DNA of 25,382 nt from Paramacrobiotus richtersi (GCA_034698045.1 JAQGAU010000641.1:1-25382); one strand, 5' to 3'; shown: positions 9,727 to 20,093, counted from the first letter of the stretch. Program-made: numbers and translations. Notes: generated by a model from the letters alone, not told the origin.

Positions 9727-10769
9727 TCAGGCCTTGACGCAAGTTTGATAAATTGTATCGTTGCATTCAAAAGCGCGCAATACTCTGTCCCCAAAATTGT
9801 CCACCAACGTCTTCTCTTCCGCTGAACAGGTGCTCTGCACACTAGGCGTGAGACAGTCCTTGTATGCTTTGACATGGCTGGAAAAGGAAACGTCTCAGAT
9901 GGATTGTAAAATTAATGTCGATTAAAAACAAAAAAATAAAATGAAAAATAAAAAAAGTAAGAAGTAAAAAAAAAATAAATATAAAAAAATGTACATAATA
10001 TACAACACACGTCCCTCAACGAACTAAAACAGTACGAAGGTAAGGAAAAGATTGTGTTTACCAGCAGATTTGTTTGTGAGGATTGCGGAAGTACAACATT
10101 GCGTCATTCTCAGATGTAAAGCCGGGGCGGAGTTGTTTCTCTGATTCTGGGACACTATTGTGCGCAGCTTGCTTACACGTCTCAGCCGGAATCTTGATCT
10201 TTTCACGGCAACTGGCCAACTTCATGAACTTTGAATAGCTGTCAGTTTCGTTGCACACCGAAACGACCTTGGTTACACCCCTGGACACGAGCTGCAAATC
10301 AGCCAGCGCTTCCGGTGGTGAGCAACGGTCGAAATAGCCATCAAAGCAAAACGCCAGAGTCTGCACGGTACTATGAAAAAACAATAGCAAAAATGGTGAA
10401 TATTATACGTACAAGTAGGGAACAATTTCCAGCGCGCAGAATGATAACATACGTGGAGAATATAGTTAGGTGAAAAAAAATTTTTTTTTACAAAAAAATC
10501 TTCAAAAAAAGTGTTACCAACCTGCATAAAGTGCTGTAGAAACTTTGCGTAACTATCTGGCTAAATTGTAACCAAGTCAGGTCGGGTTGGCCAAGCTGCC
10601 GTGCTTCGGGTGACATAGCAATGGCCATCAAAGGCGCCATACAAGCAAACGACCCCATACTCTGGCATTCTGGCGGCCGGTTACTGGCGGGAGCCGCGTC
10701 TGGTTTGCCGTATGCAACAGACCAACAAATTCCCAGACAAATGGTCAGTAAAATGCGGTGAGCAGCCAT
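9727..10769 (-). CDS. Gene C: secreted 14-cysteine family protein
   Basis: Exons 10769..10522, 10370..10062 and 9877..9727 give 708 nt and 235 residues. The introns (151 and 184 bp) are phase 2 with GT-AG ends; intron 2 is A-rich near 9920-9990. A signal peptide (residues 1-21, ILLTICLGICWSVAYG) precedes a short KPDAAP linker. The cysteines follow the family plan: PPECQ, FACMAP, TLC; FC-x7-C, CSPPE, SVC-x14-ASC, ETC, QIC; one rebuilt at the second junction; then KDC, STC, FEC, QTC. The CNETDSYSKF block with its N-glycosylation sequon is intact. Exon 3 has SAEEKTLVDNF followed by the DRVLRAFEC helix. D is its nearest relative, and the two share over 1 kb of upstream flank. Biochemical function is unknown. 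Confidence 0.87.
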
Positions 10770-10849
10770 GGGTCGTGTGGGGCGGGACTGCGCTTTAAAA
10801 TATTCCTACGACAAAACGGCGAAAGACGGTTTTACGGCCGTTGCGGCAC

Positions 10850-10857
10850 TTTATATA
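10850..10857 (-). promoter_or_regulatory. TATA box of gene C
   Basis: TATATAAA lies 81 bp upstream of the ATG and is followed by GTGCCGCAACGGCC, which is conserved in D and F. It is the clearest TATA box in the array and predicts a transcript start about 50 nt before the ATG. Confidence 0.65.
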
Positions 10858-10895
10858 ATTTACGACGGCTTGAAAAATGAGGAACTGATAAATTC

Positions 10896-11202
10896 ATTAC
10901 ATGTATGGTACTGCAATTGCCGATCGCGATTGATCAACAGGACAAGGTACTTTTATGTATCATGTGGAATAATCTTGAGTCAGTGTTTTGGAACAGACTA
11001 AAGACAAAATTTAAATAAGACTGGAAAACTGATGTTTCATGGTTATCGTATAGTACATGCACATGCCTGCAATGTCGATCGTGACTGATGAAAAGGACAA
11101 AGTACTTTTATCGTGTGGAATGATCTGGTGTCTTTAGTCAGTGTTTTGGCACCGACCATGAAGACAAAAGTCAAATAATACTAGGAAAACTGTTTCACGG
11201 TC
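10896..11202. repeat. Tandem duplication, about 150-bp unit, two copies
   Basis: The unit at about 10896-11042 and the unit at about 11051-11202 share GGACAA(G/A)GTACTTTTAT, ATCATGTGGAAT-like and CAGTGTTTTGG blocks, and end in similar GGAAAACTG...TTTCA(T/C)GG. The matching flank of gene D (about 13990-14150) has only one copy, so the doubling is specific to gene C. Confidence 0.75.
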
Positions 11203-12180
11203 GACTTTATATTGTGCATTTTGTTTGTTGGACGCGGAACACTACGGTATGTCGTCAAATTCGCCCACATCATAATTTCTGGATTCGGACATATAACAGA
11301 ATTTCATTGATACTTGCCATGGTTTCGAAAATATCGAAAATCGTTGTTGTCGGGCCTTACTTCCGGATGACATGCAGTTACGCTCAAGAGATTTTTCTAC
11401 AGGAAGAACTTGGTTGCTATATATTTTATAGTCCATTTTTATAATCAAGGAATCGGATAATGATCAGGATGTTTTTGAATATCACTGCGTCATTCGAAAA
11501 TCGCGCTTCTTTTGCTTTTTAATGAGAAACCGGGTTCTTTGACAATTCTGTAGGATTCAAATTATTCTTACTCAAAATAACAGCGGAAGCCAGAATGCAA
11601 CATGCAGCACTCGACCCGGCCTGCAATTAGAAACCAGCATTTCTGTTACATATTCCAATATTTGCCATATACTTCAAGAAGAATCGGGCATTGCTTGGAA
11701 AATTACCGAAGAATAACAGAATGAACCTACGAATAAGAAAGTCAGATTAACAGCAACAGATTTGCACAAACTGATCTTCGATTAAGCTGGGTATTTGTAG
11801 CAAGTGTAACCAGAAGCATAAAAAAGCTGACTTTTGAAACTAAATCAGAGATACCGGACCTTGCTCGTTGACAGTTACGGCACAAGGCACTTTTCCCAGA
11901 AACAGTAAGTATACTGTGGTTGACTGGTAGCTTTTGCGTGGTCAACAAACCAAATGGCTTGACGAACGAGCCACCCATATATGTGTAGTCTCACGCAGCC
12001 CATCATTTACTGGTGGGAACCGAGTTGAATTGGCATAAGAAACGAAAAGCAAATTTTAAGGATATACACGTAGGGTCAGCAAAACACAAGTATCTGTTTG
12101 GAAAACTGTCAGTTCAATACCGGGTTGGATTTTAACATTGGATTCGATTGTACACAAAGACAGCGACATGTATCGTTTAG
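11203..12180. other. 5' flank of gene C, duplicated at gene D
   Basis: No gene is seen. The segment to about 12000 is homologous along its length to about 14155-14960 upstream of gene D, with shared landmarks such as TTGTTGTCGGGCCTTACTTCC and GATCAGGATGTTTTT. ORFs here do not align in frame between the copies. Confidence 0.6.
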
Positions 12181-12560
12181 AACGGTGCTACTGTATGGTG
12201 GCACTGACGAAGTTACGATAGACAAGGAAAAGCGTCACGGTCACGGTTAGATGCATGGGCATTGGCTCCATGACTGAACAACTATGTACTGCTGAGTATG
12301 TTGCTCGGAACCTAGCAATATCTAAACTAGTCTCACACCAAATTGCTTCGATGACATAGTCTAACGACAAAAACAAACTGAGAGTAAACCTTCTTTGTCG
12401 AATCCTACCCGGGTCATGGCTGGCAGAAGTACCGCAAAAGACCCTGTCCCTACAGTGAGAAATTATAGCCAAAAATATTCTGAGTCTTTCACTGCACTCG
12501 ACTGTTTGCCGGTAATTATTACAAATGTGCGTCGTCGCATACTCGGTGCATGGGATCATT
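12181..12560. other. 3' flank of gene D
   Basis: The first bases after the D stop match the 3' flank of gene C (GACGACG then CA and TAAT blocks), so the duplication extends past the coding region. The ORF on the minus strand at 12188-12727 includes the real exon 3 of D in another frame and is otherwise not supported. Confidence 0.4.
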
Positions 12561-13874
12561 TCAAGTTTTGACGCAAGTCTGATAAACCGCATCAGAGCAT
12601 TCAAAAGCGCGCAATACTCTGTCCCCAAAATTATCCACCAGTGTCTTCTCTTCAGCTGAACAGGTGCTCTGCAGACTAGGCGTGATGCAGTCCTTGAATG
12701 CTTTGGCATGGCTGGAAAAGGAAACATCTCAGATGGACTGGTTTTAGCAATGGAATGTACGTATAAATACGCATATGGTAGTAAAGGACAGTGGACACTT
12801 GTGCAACTTTGTCGTTTGACTCTTTTGCCGCTTCTCTAATGAATCGGGTGCAAAAAGCTTCTTCTCCGTTCCATGAATATTTAGAAACATTTCCTCGAAT
12901 TTTTCGATTTTAGGTAAAATAGCACGTTGGGTAATTAAACTGTATGACCGTATATTCACAAAAATCTTCCGTCGCAGCGAGATTGTGTTTTCTAAAAATG
13001 TTGCTAACGTGGGCGATGACCATGCGGTAACGAACGGTAACGCGGTAACGAACTAGGAAGTACAAAGGTGAAAGAACGAATTACTGTGCTTACCAGCAAA
13101 TTTGTTTTTGGGGATTGCGGAAGTATAAGATTGCGTCATTCTCATTTGAAAAACCGGAGCGAAGTTGCCTCTCTGCTTCGGGAACACTGCGCTCAGCCGC
13201 TTCCCCACACGTCTCAGCCGGGATCTTTATCTTTTCACCGCAACTGGCCAGCTTGCTGAACTTTGCATAGCTGTCAGTTTCATTGCACACCGATAGGACC
13301 TGGGTAACGCCCCTGGACAAGAGCTGCATATCAGCCGACGCTTCCGGTGGTGAGCATCGCGTGAAATATCCATCGAAGCAAGACGCGACAGTCTGCAGGG
13401 TACTAATAAAAAACAGCAAAAATGGTCGACAATATACGTACGCATACGGAACACGATAGTTTCAGCCCACACACACGCACACGCGAAGAATTTCCGTAAC
13501 GTCGTTGAAACGACTTATTCAAACTGAATACGCACGATTCCGCAACTGCTGTCGTCAGCCACTGGGGTAAGTTTTAAAATAATTGTTACCCACCTGCATA
13601 AAGTGTTGTAGAAGCTTTGCGTGACTATCTGGCTAAATTTGGCGCCAGGTTGGCTAAGTTGTTGTGCTTCGGGGGAAAAAGCAATGCCCATCATAGGCGC
13701 GATACAGACAAGTGTCCCTATACCCTGGCATTCTGGCGGCCGGTTACTAATGGGAGCCGAGTCTGGTTTGCCAAGTAAAACGCGATGTGCGTTGCTATAA
13801 TATTCATCATTTCCATGCGCAACGGACAAACAAATTCCAAGACACAAGATCAGTAAAGTGCGGTGAAAATCCAT
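12561..13874 (-). CDS. Gene D: secreted 14-cysteine family protein
   Basis: Exons 13874..13594, 13402..13094 and 12711..12561 give 741 nt and 246 residues. The introns (191 and 382 bp) are phase 2 with GT-AG ends. Exon 2 has exactly the length of that in C (309 nt), and exon 3 likewise (151 nt). The signal peptide (about residues 1-21, LLILCLGICLSVAHG) is followed by an insertion of about 14 residues (NDEYYSNAHRVLLG) not present in the other copies, before KPDSAP. All 14 mature cysteines and the CNETDSYAKF sequon block are present. Exon 3 reads HAKAFKDC, STC, SAEEKTLVDNF, FECSDAVYQTC. Nothing is broken. The function is unrecognised; the C/D pair looks like the product of one segmental duplication of roughly 3 kb including the 5' flank. 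Confidence 0.87.
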
Positions 13875-13954
13875 GGGTAGGGTAGAACGAGACTGTGGTG
13901 TAAAATACTTTTGACGATGAAACGCAAAAGGCAGCTTTACTGGCCGTCGCGGTA

Positions 13955-13962
13955 CATTATAC
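13955..13962 (-). promoter_or_regulatory. TATA-like box of gene D
   Basis: GTATAATG lies about 82 bp upstream of the ATG, between CTTCAAGCCG-type sequence and ACCGCGACGGCC. Both flanks are shared with C. Confidence 0.55.
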
Positions 13963-13989
13963 TGTCGGCTTGAAGGTTGGCAGTCGAAA

Positions 13990-14960
13990 ACTGTACAACA
14001 ATCATGTACACTGCAAGTACCGATCGCGTCGGCGGTACGTTCTCTTATCGTGGCGGAAGGATCTAGTGTCTGTAGGTAGAGCTTTGGAACTGACTAATGC
14101 TTGAAGTTAAGTAAGACTGGAAAGACGCATAGTCAACAAAGCTAGGCATGGACTTTAAGTTGTGCATAGCTGGATGCTGTTTTTTGACGCGAAACACTGC
14201 GATATGTCTTCCAATTCAATCACATCCCAAAAGCCGGATTACAGCATTCCAGAAATAATACTTACCAGGCATGCAAATATCGAAAGTCCTTGTTGTCGGG
14301 CCTTACTTCCGGGTGGTAGTTACTGCGCACGGGCATCACACGGCTTTTTCTACACGGACTTGGTAGCTGTACAGATATGTAAATTATCTACTTCAGTATC
14401 CGTAAACTAACTTAATTAAACGGCTCCTTCCATCCACTACCATTAGTTCGAGACAAACCCACGCATACATGATCAGGATGTTTTTTTGAAAAATACTGCA
14501 TCAGCCAAAGGGCGCGTTTCTTTTGTTTTTTATTCAGCATTTCCAGCGCCTCTAAAATCTGTACGATTCACGAGTCTTGTTTATTAAAACAGCGTGAGCC
14601 AGTACGCTATGTGCAACACTCCACTGGCGTGCAACGATCACCAGCATTTTGATTACCTATACGAGTTTATACTTTAAGAAATTACCGAAGAATAACAAAA
14701 TGAGCTATGTGTCAGAAGGTCAGATTATGTGTACTCGTATATAACAGCAACAGATGTGCAAATCTAGTCTTCAGTTTTAGGTATTTGCAGCAGTCTGAAA
14801 CATAATCGGCGATTAGTGGACCTTGCCCTTTTGACAGTTAGTACGGCACAAGGCCTTTTCTCCAGGAAGAAATATATTGTATATTTGATTGGCATCTACT
14901 AATTGTACAGTAGGTGGTCAACAAACTAAATAGTTTCGAACGAGTTACTCACAGACTACC
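13990..14960. repeat. Segmental duplicate of the gene C 5' flank
   Basis: This segment is colinear with about 10896-12000. Shared blocks include a GGACGCG/TGACGCG...ACACT run, TTGTTGTCGGGCCTTACTTCC (14294 onward) and GATCAGGATGTTTTT (14470 onward). It has diverged by many substitutions and small gaps. ACTTACCAGG at 14260-14269 reads as a good splice donor (CCTG|GTAAGT) on the minus strand. Confidence 0.7.
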
Positions 14961-15289
14961 GACCGTGTTTTTTGCGGCTGATCAACGAGACTTCACTACG
15001 AAAGAAAGTATTTAAAAAATCCGGTGCAGATGTTTAAAAGAGTGTAGCAGGAACGTTGATAACTTATTCCGCAGTTCACATACATTACATGCGTCCAGCT
15101 ATTGCTATTCTAATGATCGACATACAAACTTATTGCTCATCACGCACTTTATTGCTTTATCGTTCCAGTGTCTGGAGGTGTTGCGGTTGTCGTAAAACCT
15201 GCAAACCATCTCTATACTTTTCTTTTGGAATAATTAGACTAATCTATGCAAACGCATCACATAAGCTGTCATGATCAATTCCATCCACC
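14961..15289. other. 3' flank of gene E; nothing recognised
   Basis: The only ORF (15056-15274, plus) shows no family feature and no recognisable motif. No canonical AATAAA is found close after the E stop. Confidence 0.4.
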
Positions 15290-16923
15290 TTAGGCTCTAC
15301 CGCAGGTTTGGTAAATTGCATCGGTACATTCAAAGTCACGCAGCACTCTATCCCCGAAGTTCTCCGCCACCGTTTTCTCTTCCGCTGTGCAGCTGCTGCG
15401 GACGGTGGGTTTGATGCATTCCCTGAACTTTTTAACGGAGCTGAAACACAAAATTAGTTAAGTGAAATGCATTTGGTCGATGCAGCAATAACGAGACGTA
15501 CGAACAGATCGTTCTGCTTACCAACATATTTGTTTTTGCGAAGGGGCGTTCATAGAGATGTTTCCAATATCGCTGTTTCCGGAGCTGAACACTTTCTGTG
15601 GTTCTGGCACATCCGCTTCGGCAGTACGGCCGCAAGTCTCGGCCTGGGTTTTGATCTTTTCAGCGCAACTGGCCAGCTTTTTGAACTTTGGATAGCTGCC
15701 GGGTTCGCTGCATGCCGTTAAGACCTTTGAAGCGCCCCTGGATAGAATTTGGACATCGGCCCGCTTTTCCGGTAGTGCACATCGGCTCAGAAAGCCTCCA
15801 GCACAAGTCGTGACAGTCTGTGCGGTGCTAAAATAAAAACGGACAATTTTTTATATGTGCATTACGAAGCAGCTTCTGTGCATGTATAGACAGCAATAGC
15901 CTTTTTTAGTGATTAAAAATTGTGATAATTATTGGAAAAAATGCTGATTCCAACAGTATACCGCGCTTGGCGAAACCGTGACTAGAAACCGAGCTACAGC
16001 AAGGTCGACTGCCGAAAAATAGCTATCGCTTGTTATACGCCATGCCGCATCATTTAATACATCCATGCAACTGATGATTTACATATTTCTGTGGACAGGT
16101 TGGTGCGCCAATATTAATATGCAGCTGCCTGCAGATTTTTTAAGACCGGAATAGGCGGTTACAGCAGACGCCCACATATTTTTTAGAGCTAGTGTTTGCA
16201 GTGACGGCCTTTGCATAGAGTAGTTTGATAATTTTTACATATCGTGCTGAACAGTCTGAATCGTTCACGATTTCTGATATCAAATTAAGTTAATTTGCAA
16301 ATTTAACAGTTGTGGTCCATGGTAATCAGTTCATGCATTTTCTGCTAGCAGTGCCGGTAAAAGCCCGTGGTCACTGGCTTTTGCCGGTACAAAGTACTGC
16401 TGGAAGCGGTCGTGATCACAGACTCAATGAAGACTCGTTTCACGTTGCAAAAAAGCTATATGCTTACAATAAATATGTACATTTTCAGTATAATATATTG
16501 TACGATCTTGAAATCTGCATGCGGATGTTTTTAATGCCGATGTTCTCGAGCTCCTTGCATGTTTTTAATGAACCGTACTCAGCCAGGTTACGTAGTAAAA
16601 TCTTCCGGTAAACATGTAGCTAGCTGCTGGCGTCAGTACTTATAAATACCCGCTGTTGCTTTGAATTTGCTTAAATTTTGCAGCAGTTACCTGCAGAGAG
16701 TATTGTAGAAGCTTTCCGAGATCTGGGATTTGCCGCCGGGTTGACTGAGTTGTTGTCCTTCGGGCGAGAAAGCAATACCCATCACGGGCGCGATGCACAT
16801 CATCATTCCCATACCCTGTTCACATTCATTCTGGCCACTGGTAGGGAAGTTGGGTGGTTGGCCGTAAGCAACGGCACAACAAATTCCCAGGCAGATGGTC
16901 AACAGCATCCGTTGCACAGCCAT
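15290..16923 (-). CDS. Gene E: secreted 14-cysteine family protein
   Basis: Exons 16923..16691, 15827..15522 and 15440..15290 give 690 nt and 229 residues. Intron 1 is the longest in the array (863 bp), intron 2 is 81 bp, and both are phase 2. The signal peptide (residues 1-21, LLTICLGICCAVAYG) leads to QPPNFPTSGQNEC and a methionine-rich stretch (GMGMMMC). All 14 mature cysteines are present, including the one rebuilt at the second junction. Exon 2 departs from its relatives: CALPEK replaces CxPPE, and the sequon block reads CSEPGSYPKF, so the conserved CNET glycosylation site is lost while the 14-residue cysteine spacing is kept. Exon 3 has TAEEKTVAENFGDRVLRDFEC. E is a member of the C/D/F subgroup, more diverged than C or D. 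Confidence 0.85.
15828..16690 (-). other. Gene E intron 1
   Basis: This is an 863-bp GT-AG intron. The 99-codon plus-strand ORF inside it (16312-16611) has no recognisable feature and is probably chance. Confidence 0.6.
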
Positions 16924-17000
16924 ATTAATACTGGTTTGTGGAAAAATGCGGGACTTCTTGTCTGGATGAGAATGTACAACGCTGCAAGCGGTTGCAGTAG

Positions 17001-17007
17001 TTTATAC
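17001..17007 (-). promoter_or_regulatory. TATA box of gene E
   Basis: GTATAAA lies 78 bp upstream of the ATG, preceded by CTTCGAGCC and followed by ACTGCAACCG, the same layout as in C and D. Confidence 0.6.
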
Positions 17008-17321
17008 AAAGGCTCGAAGGTGGGAAAACTTACGATCAGATGTGGCGCCTTATCAATGAGATCGCGTGCAGACGGCCATGGAACGATCCGTTGTTGTAAC
17101 ATGCATGTACACTAGTGACAAAACTTAACGGTACCTACGGAAAACCCTTCCAAGGTCATCGAAGATAAGCGATTATTGGATATTTTTGGACGCGAACTTT
17201 GTGTAGGAGTTCCGACGAAAATTAGGATTTTATCAGTTTGCCGTGTTTTGAACTTACAGTCAGTTACGTAACTCGTGTTGTAAACGGTAAACAGGTTCAT
17301 GCGAAAGACCACCGGCGTTGA

Positions 17322-18200
17322 ATGTCTATTCCTATCAGTAGCCGTCGGGTGAGCGACCTCCGAGGAAATACTTGCAGCTTGATTTCGTTTTATATGCGGT
17401 TCTTCTGCGCGGCAGTAATGGAAATGCACCAAATTACAGCGGAACCGTGGAAAATAACGCTCACTAGGATCCGTAACAAACATCTAACACGGATACGTTT
17501 TCGCCGCAAAAGCGTCCGGTCTCTAGTGCTCCTGAGTGGATTTCGACGTCCCTTTCTACTGCAACAACAAATGTCCACACGGGACCGCAGATGCACGTTT
17601 CGTGGACCGCGGGCGATAATTATGACGTGCCTGATTGCGCTGGCTGTAGTACTTGAGAGTGCTGGAGGCAACCACTTCGTCCTTTGCTGGCTACGCGGCC
17701 GACGCCTGTTTATGCCACGGAGCGGCCGCAAGGGCATGGGCATGGCCAGACGTGTCCGTTTGTCTATGCCCTTGATCTCTTACTGCATGCCGCCGTCACC
17801 CGTGGATATATACCTGATGTTGCGCGGAAGTGTAACTGGGTCACCGCGCATGTGTAAATTCAGCCAGCGTGCCCACGGAATGCGTCGACTGGGCGTTCGT
17901 ACGGCGTACACACAACGCAAACTGCCCCTGGGTGAAATTACTGTTAGGGTATTGTCCACACTGTGCCATGATGGTATGGAGCTGGCTATGCATGGTATGA
18001 AGCCAGTGACGAAGAAATCAGCCTCAGAATTTTGCATTTTGTCTGTACATGTACAGGAAAACACCTGTCCTACAACTGTATATGTTACGCACAACGGCAC
18101 AATTAAGCAGCTCGGTTCCAGATGGGAATCTCGTTCTCAGCATCTGCAGCGAGGGAAGTACACTAGGCGGGTCGGCGTTGAGGAAGTGCTAAATTTTTAA
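17322..18200 (+). CDS. Hypothetical intronless ORF, possible secreted protein
   Basis: This is the only substantial plus-strand ORF, 292 codons without a stop, in a stretch visibly richer in GC than its surroundings. I do not recognise the product. It is basic and methionine-rich. Internal in-frame ATGs lie at 17418, 17571 and 17622. The last opens MTCLIALAVVLESAGG, a plausible signal peptide, followed by about 177 residues with six cysteines (LC, YC, MC, LC, FC, TC) and an NGT sequon. A TATA-like TTTATAT (17388-17394) and an AATAAA at 18658 would frame a transcript starting near 17418, so the 17418 or 17622 start may be the true one. It has no similarity to the tandem family and converges with gene G. 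A chance ORF or transposon remnant remains possible. Confidence 0.45.
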   Translation: MSIPISSRRVSDLRGNTCSLISFYMRFFCAAVMEMHQITAEPWKITLTRIRNKHLTRIRFRRKSVRSLVLLSGFRRPFLLQQQMSTRDRRCTFRGPRAIIMTCLIALAVVLESAGGNHFVLCWLRGRRLFMPRSGRKGMGMARRVRLSMPLISYCMPPSPVDIYLMLRGSVTGSPRMCKFSQRAHGMRRLGVRTAYTQRKLPLGEITVRVLSTLCHDGMELAMHGMKPVTKKSASEFCILSVHVQENTCPTTVYVTHNGTIKQLGSRWESRSQHLQRGKYTRRVGVEEVLNF

Positions 18201-18680
18201 TCAGTTTCACCACCATCTGAGACGGCACTGTTAAATAATTACGGGATGAGTGAGTGGGTCGCCTTGTTGTGTGCAAGTGCGGATGATCTGCATGTGCTGT
18301 TTTGTTATCTTGTGTGTCAAGTGCAGTAAACATAATTATTATGTGGGCGTTATCGCTGTGTGAAGTGATTCATATAGCCGCTTGTATAAGGGAGTGGACA
18401 ATGGGCAGTACATCTGGTTACCGCTATGTGCGAGTGCCTGTGACTTGGCGTTGTCGAAGCTGTTTCATGAATGTGCTTGGTATGTCGCTTTGATAGTTTT
18501 GTTATGGAACATTTAGAACTTTCTGGAAACTTTCGAGTGCAGTGTTTGTCTGGTAAAAGTGAGTATTTAACGTTAAGCCCGTTAAGAGTATGAAAAAGGG
18601 CAGTGTGGTCCGAGTCGAGCTGTCTGCAGTTGTTTGAGCTAAAGTTGGCGCTTTGAGAATAAACTTGTGCTCGTGTAAAG
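18201..18680 (+). other. Putative 3' UTR of the plus-strand ORF
   Basis: This is noncoding sequence between the stop and a poly(A) signal. It is GT-rich with no long ORF, apart from a 63-codon one at 18302-18493 that shows no recognisable feature. Confidence 0.35.
18658..18663 (+). terminator. Poly(A) signal AATAAA, plus strand
   Basis: A canonical hexamer is followed by a GT-rich stretch (CTTGTGCTCGTGT), the usual layout of a cleavage site. It lies 458 nt after the stop at 18200. Confidence 0.5.
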
Positions 18681-18917
18681 ATTCGGTTTGCATTGAGTTA
18701 TCGCATGTCGGCAAAAGGTCAGCGACATATTATAGTTTACACCGGCTTATTAGCATGCACCTAGTACAATAGCGGAGTCGTCATTGTAACAGCACGAATA
18801 TTTTTTGTCCTATCTATGTATTGTACTAAAGCGGCAAAGTGCAGAGATTCACAACAGAGAAACTATTCAGCATTAAAACCAAGCAGACGAGTGACACTGA
18901 AGCCACATTTATCTTTC

Positions 18918-20093
18918 TCAATGTTCACTCCCATTGGCGCGATAATCGACGCTCATCCAATCATACGTTTTAACAAAATCACCGTATTCCGAACAACGGA
19001 GAGCCTGCAGGGCATCCTTCTGGAACTCCAGGGCCATATCCAGAGTGTGCTGTCCACATTTCCCAGCAATATCGTTTCCGTCAGGCCCGTTAAGAAGCGG
19101 CACGGCTATCTGTAGATACCTGCAAACATTCGAGCAGCACCATGTAAAACCCTCGCATCCAGTAGTTCAGCAAGATGACATCGAAATATGTTACCGGCAA
19201 GCAGCTTTGCGTCCAACTGACATAAAGCACCCAGGCTCTGGATCTTCCAGGCTGTCCCGGACTTCCTGGGCAGCTTGCTGCGGACCTAGTAAACGACGGA
19301 ATTTCATGGCACAGTCACCAACGGCATTCAGATAGTCCACGGCTGCAGCACTCTTGCACAACTCTATCGCGGCCCAGAGGAAGTCCGGTGTGTAAGGTGC
19401 GGTTTCGTGCGCATCTGTGCGGACCGGACACTCTGAAGGATGAGAGAGTGGGCAGTGATAAACGATCCTCTCCAGAGCTTGTGCACTTCGGTTTAGGTTA
19501 CTACAAATTACAGCGTTAACACTGTGCTGGTATATTCATAGTGTAGCAAATCTGTCATTGTCTGTCTATCCTTGACCTCGAACAGTGATTATCAGCGATG
19601 GTAATCGAAATAAAACCGCATTAAAAAAACAGTACTAGTTCCATGCCATGCAGCCAGTCTGGCCGTTATGATAGCCTTGACCATTCAACAAATTCAGGTA
19701 ATTCTGTTCGTTTCTGTCGTCAGTTAAGATATCTTCAAATTTCTGCTGGCATGTCACAATAATTACAGGCACCACTGACAAGCGAGACTGCACAAAACCG
19801 GCAACATTTTTACAATAAGCCAGTAAGCTGTACCTGCAAAACTCATCCATAGCTTCTCGCTGCATTCGTGGACTGGCACCTGCTTTCCGGACTTCAGCAT
19901 AAAATGGCCGGTCAAGTGTAACACTGGGGAATGAAGCCATTAGCTCGCGAAAGTAAACTTTTGGGCTTCTTGAGGTGACCTCAAAGCTACGCATAGCCGA
20001 CTGACAGTCGGTGACTGCTGGAAGATTCGTTTCCAGTGCGTGAACCCATCCGTAGACACTCAGCAAAAGGATTATGCTCACTTTGATCCACAT
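18918..20093 (-). CDS. Gene G: divergent seventh family member
   Basis: I assembled three exons, 20093..19834, 19500..19195 and 19119..18918 (768 nt, 255 residues), with GT-AG introns of 333 and 75 bp, both phase 2 as in the other six genes. Exon 2 is 306 nt, equal to that of E. The start is set by a signal peptide (residues 1-19, IILLLSVYGWVHA core). Cysteine spacing in exon 2 is that of the family: YHC-x7-C, then ELC-x14-GDC, then PGC and AAC. Exon 1 ends EFC where the others end TLC or SMC. Exon 3 keeps GKC and a LQALRCSEY block that aligns with LRAFECSDA. Four family cysteines are missing (second of exon 1, junction, first and last of exon 3), leaving ten. The C-terminus is about 17 residues longer. 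Function is unknown; clearly an old paralogue. Confidence 0.78.

Noticed and set aside
12188..12727. 179-codon minus ORF overlapping gene D exon 3
   Set aside because: It lies in a different frame from the conserved exon 3, has no signal peptide or family motif, and exon 3 joins cleanly to D.
16312..16611. 99-codon plus-strand ORF
   Set aside because: It lies wholly in intron 1 of gene E, is AT-rich toward its end and shows no recognisable domain or signal.
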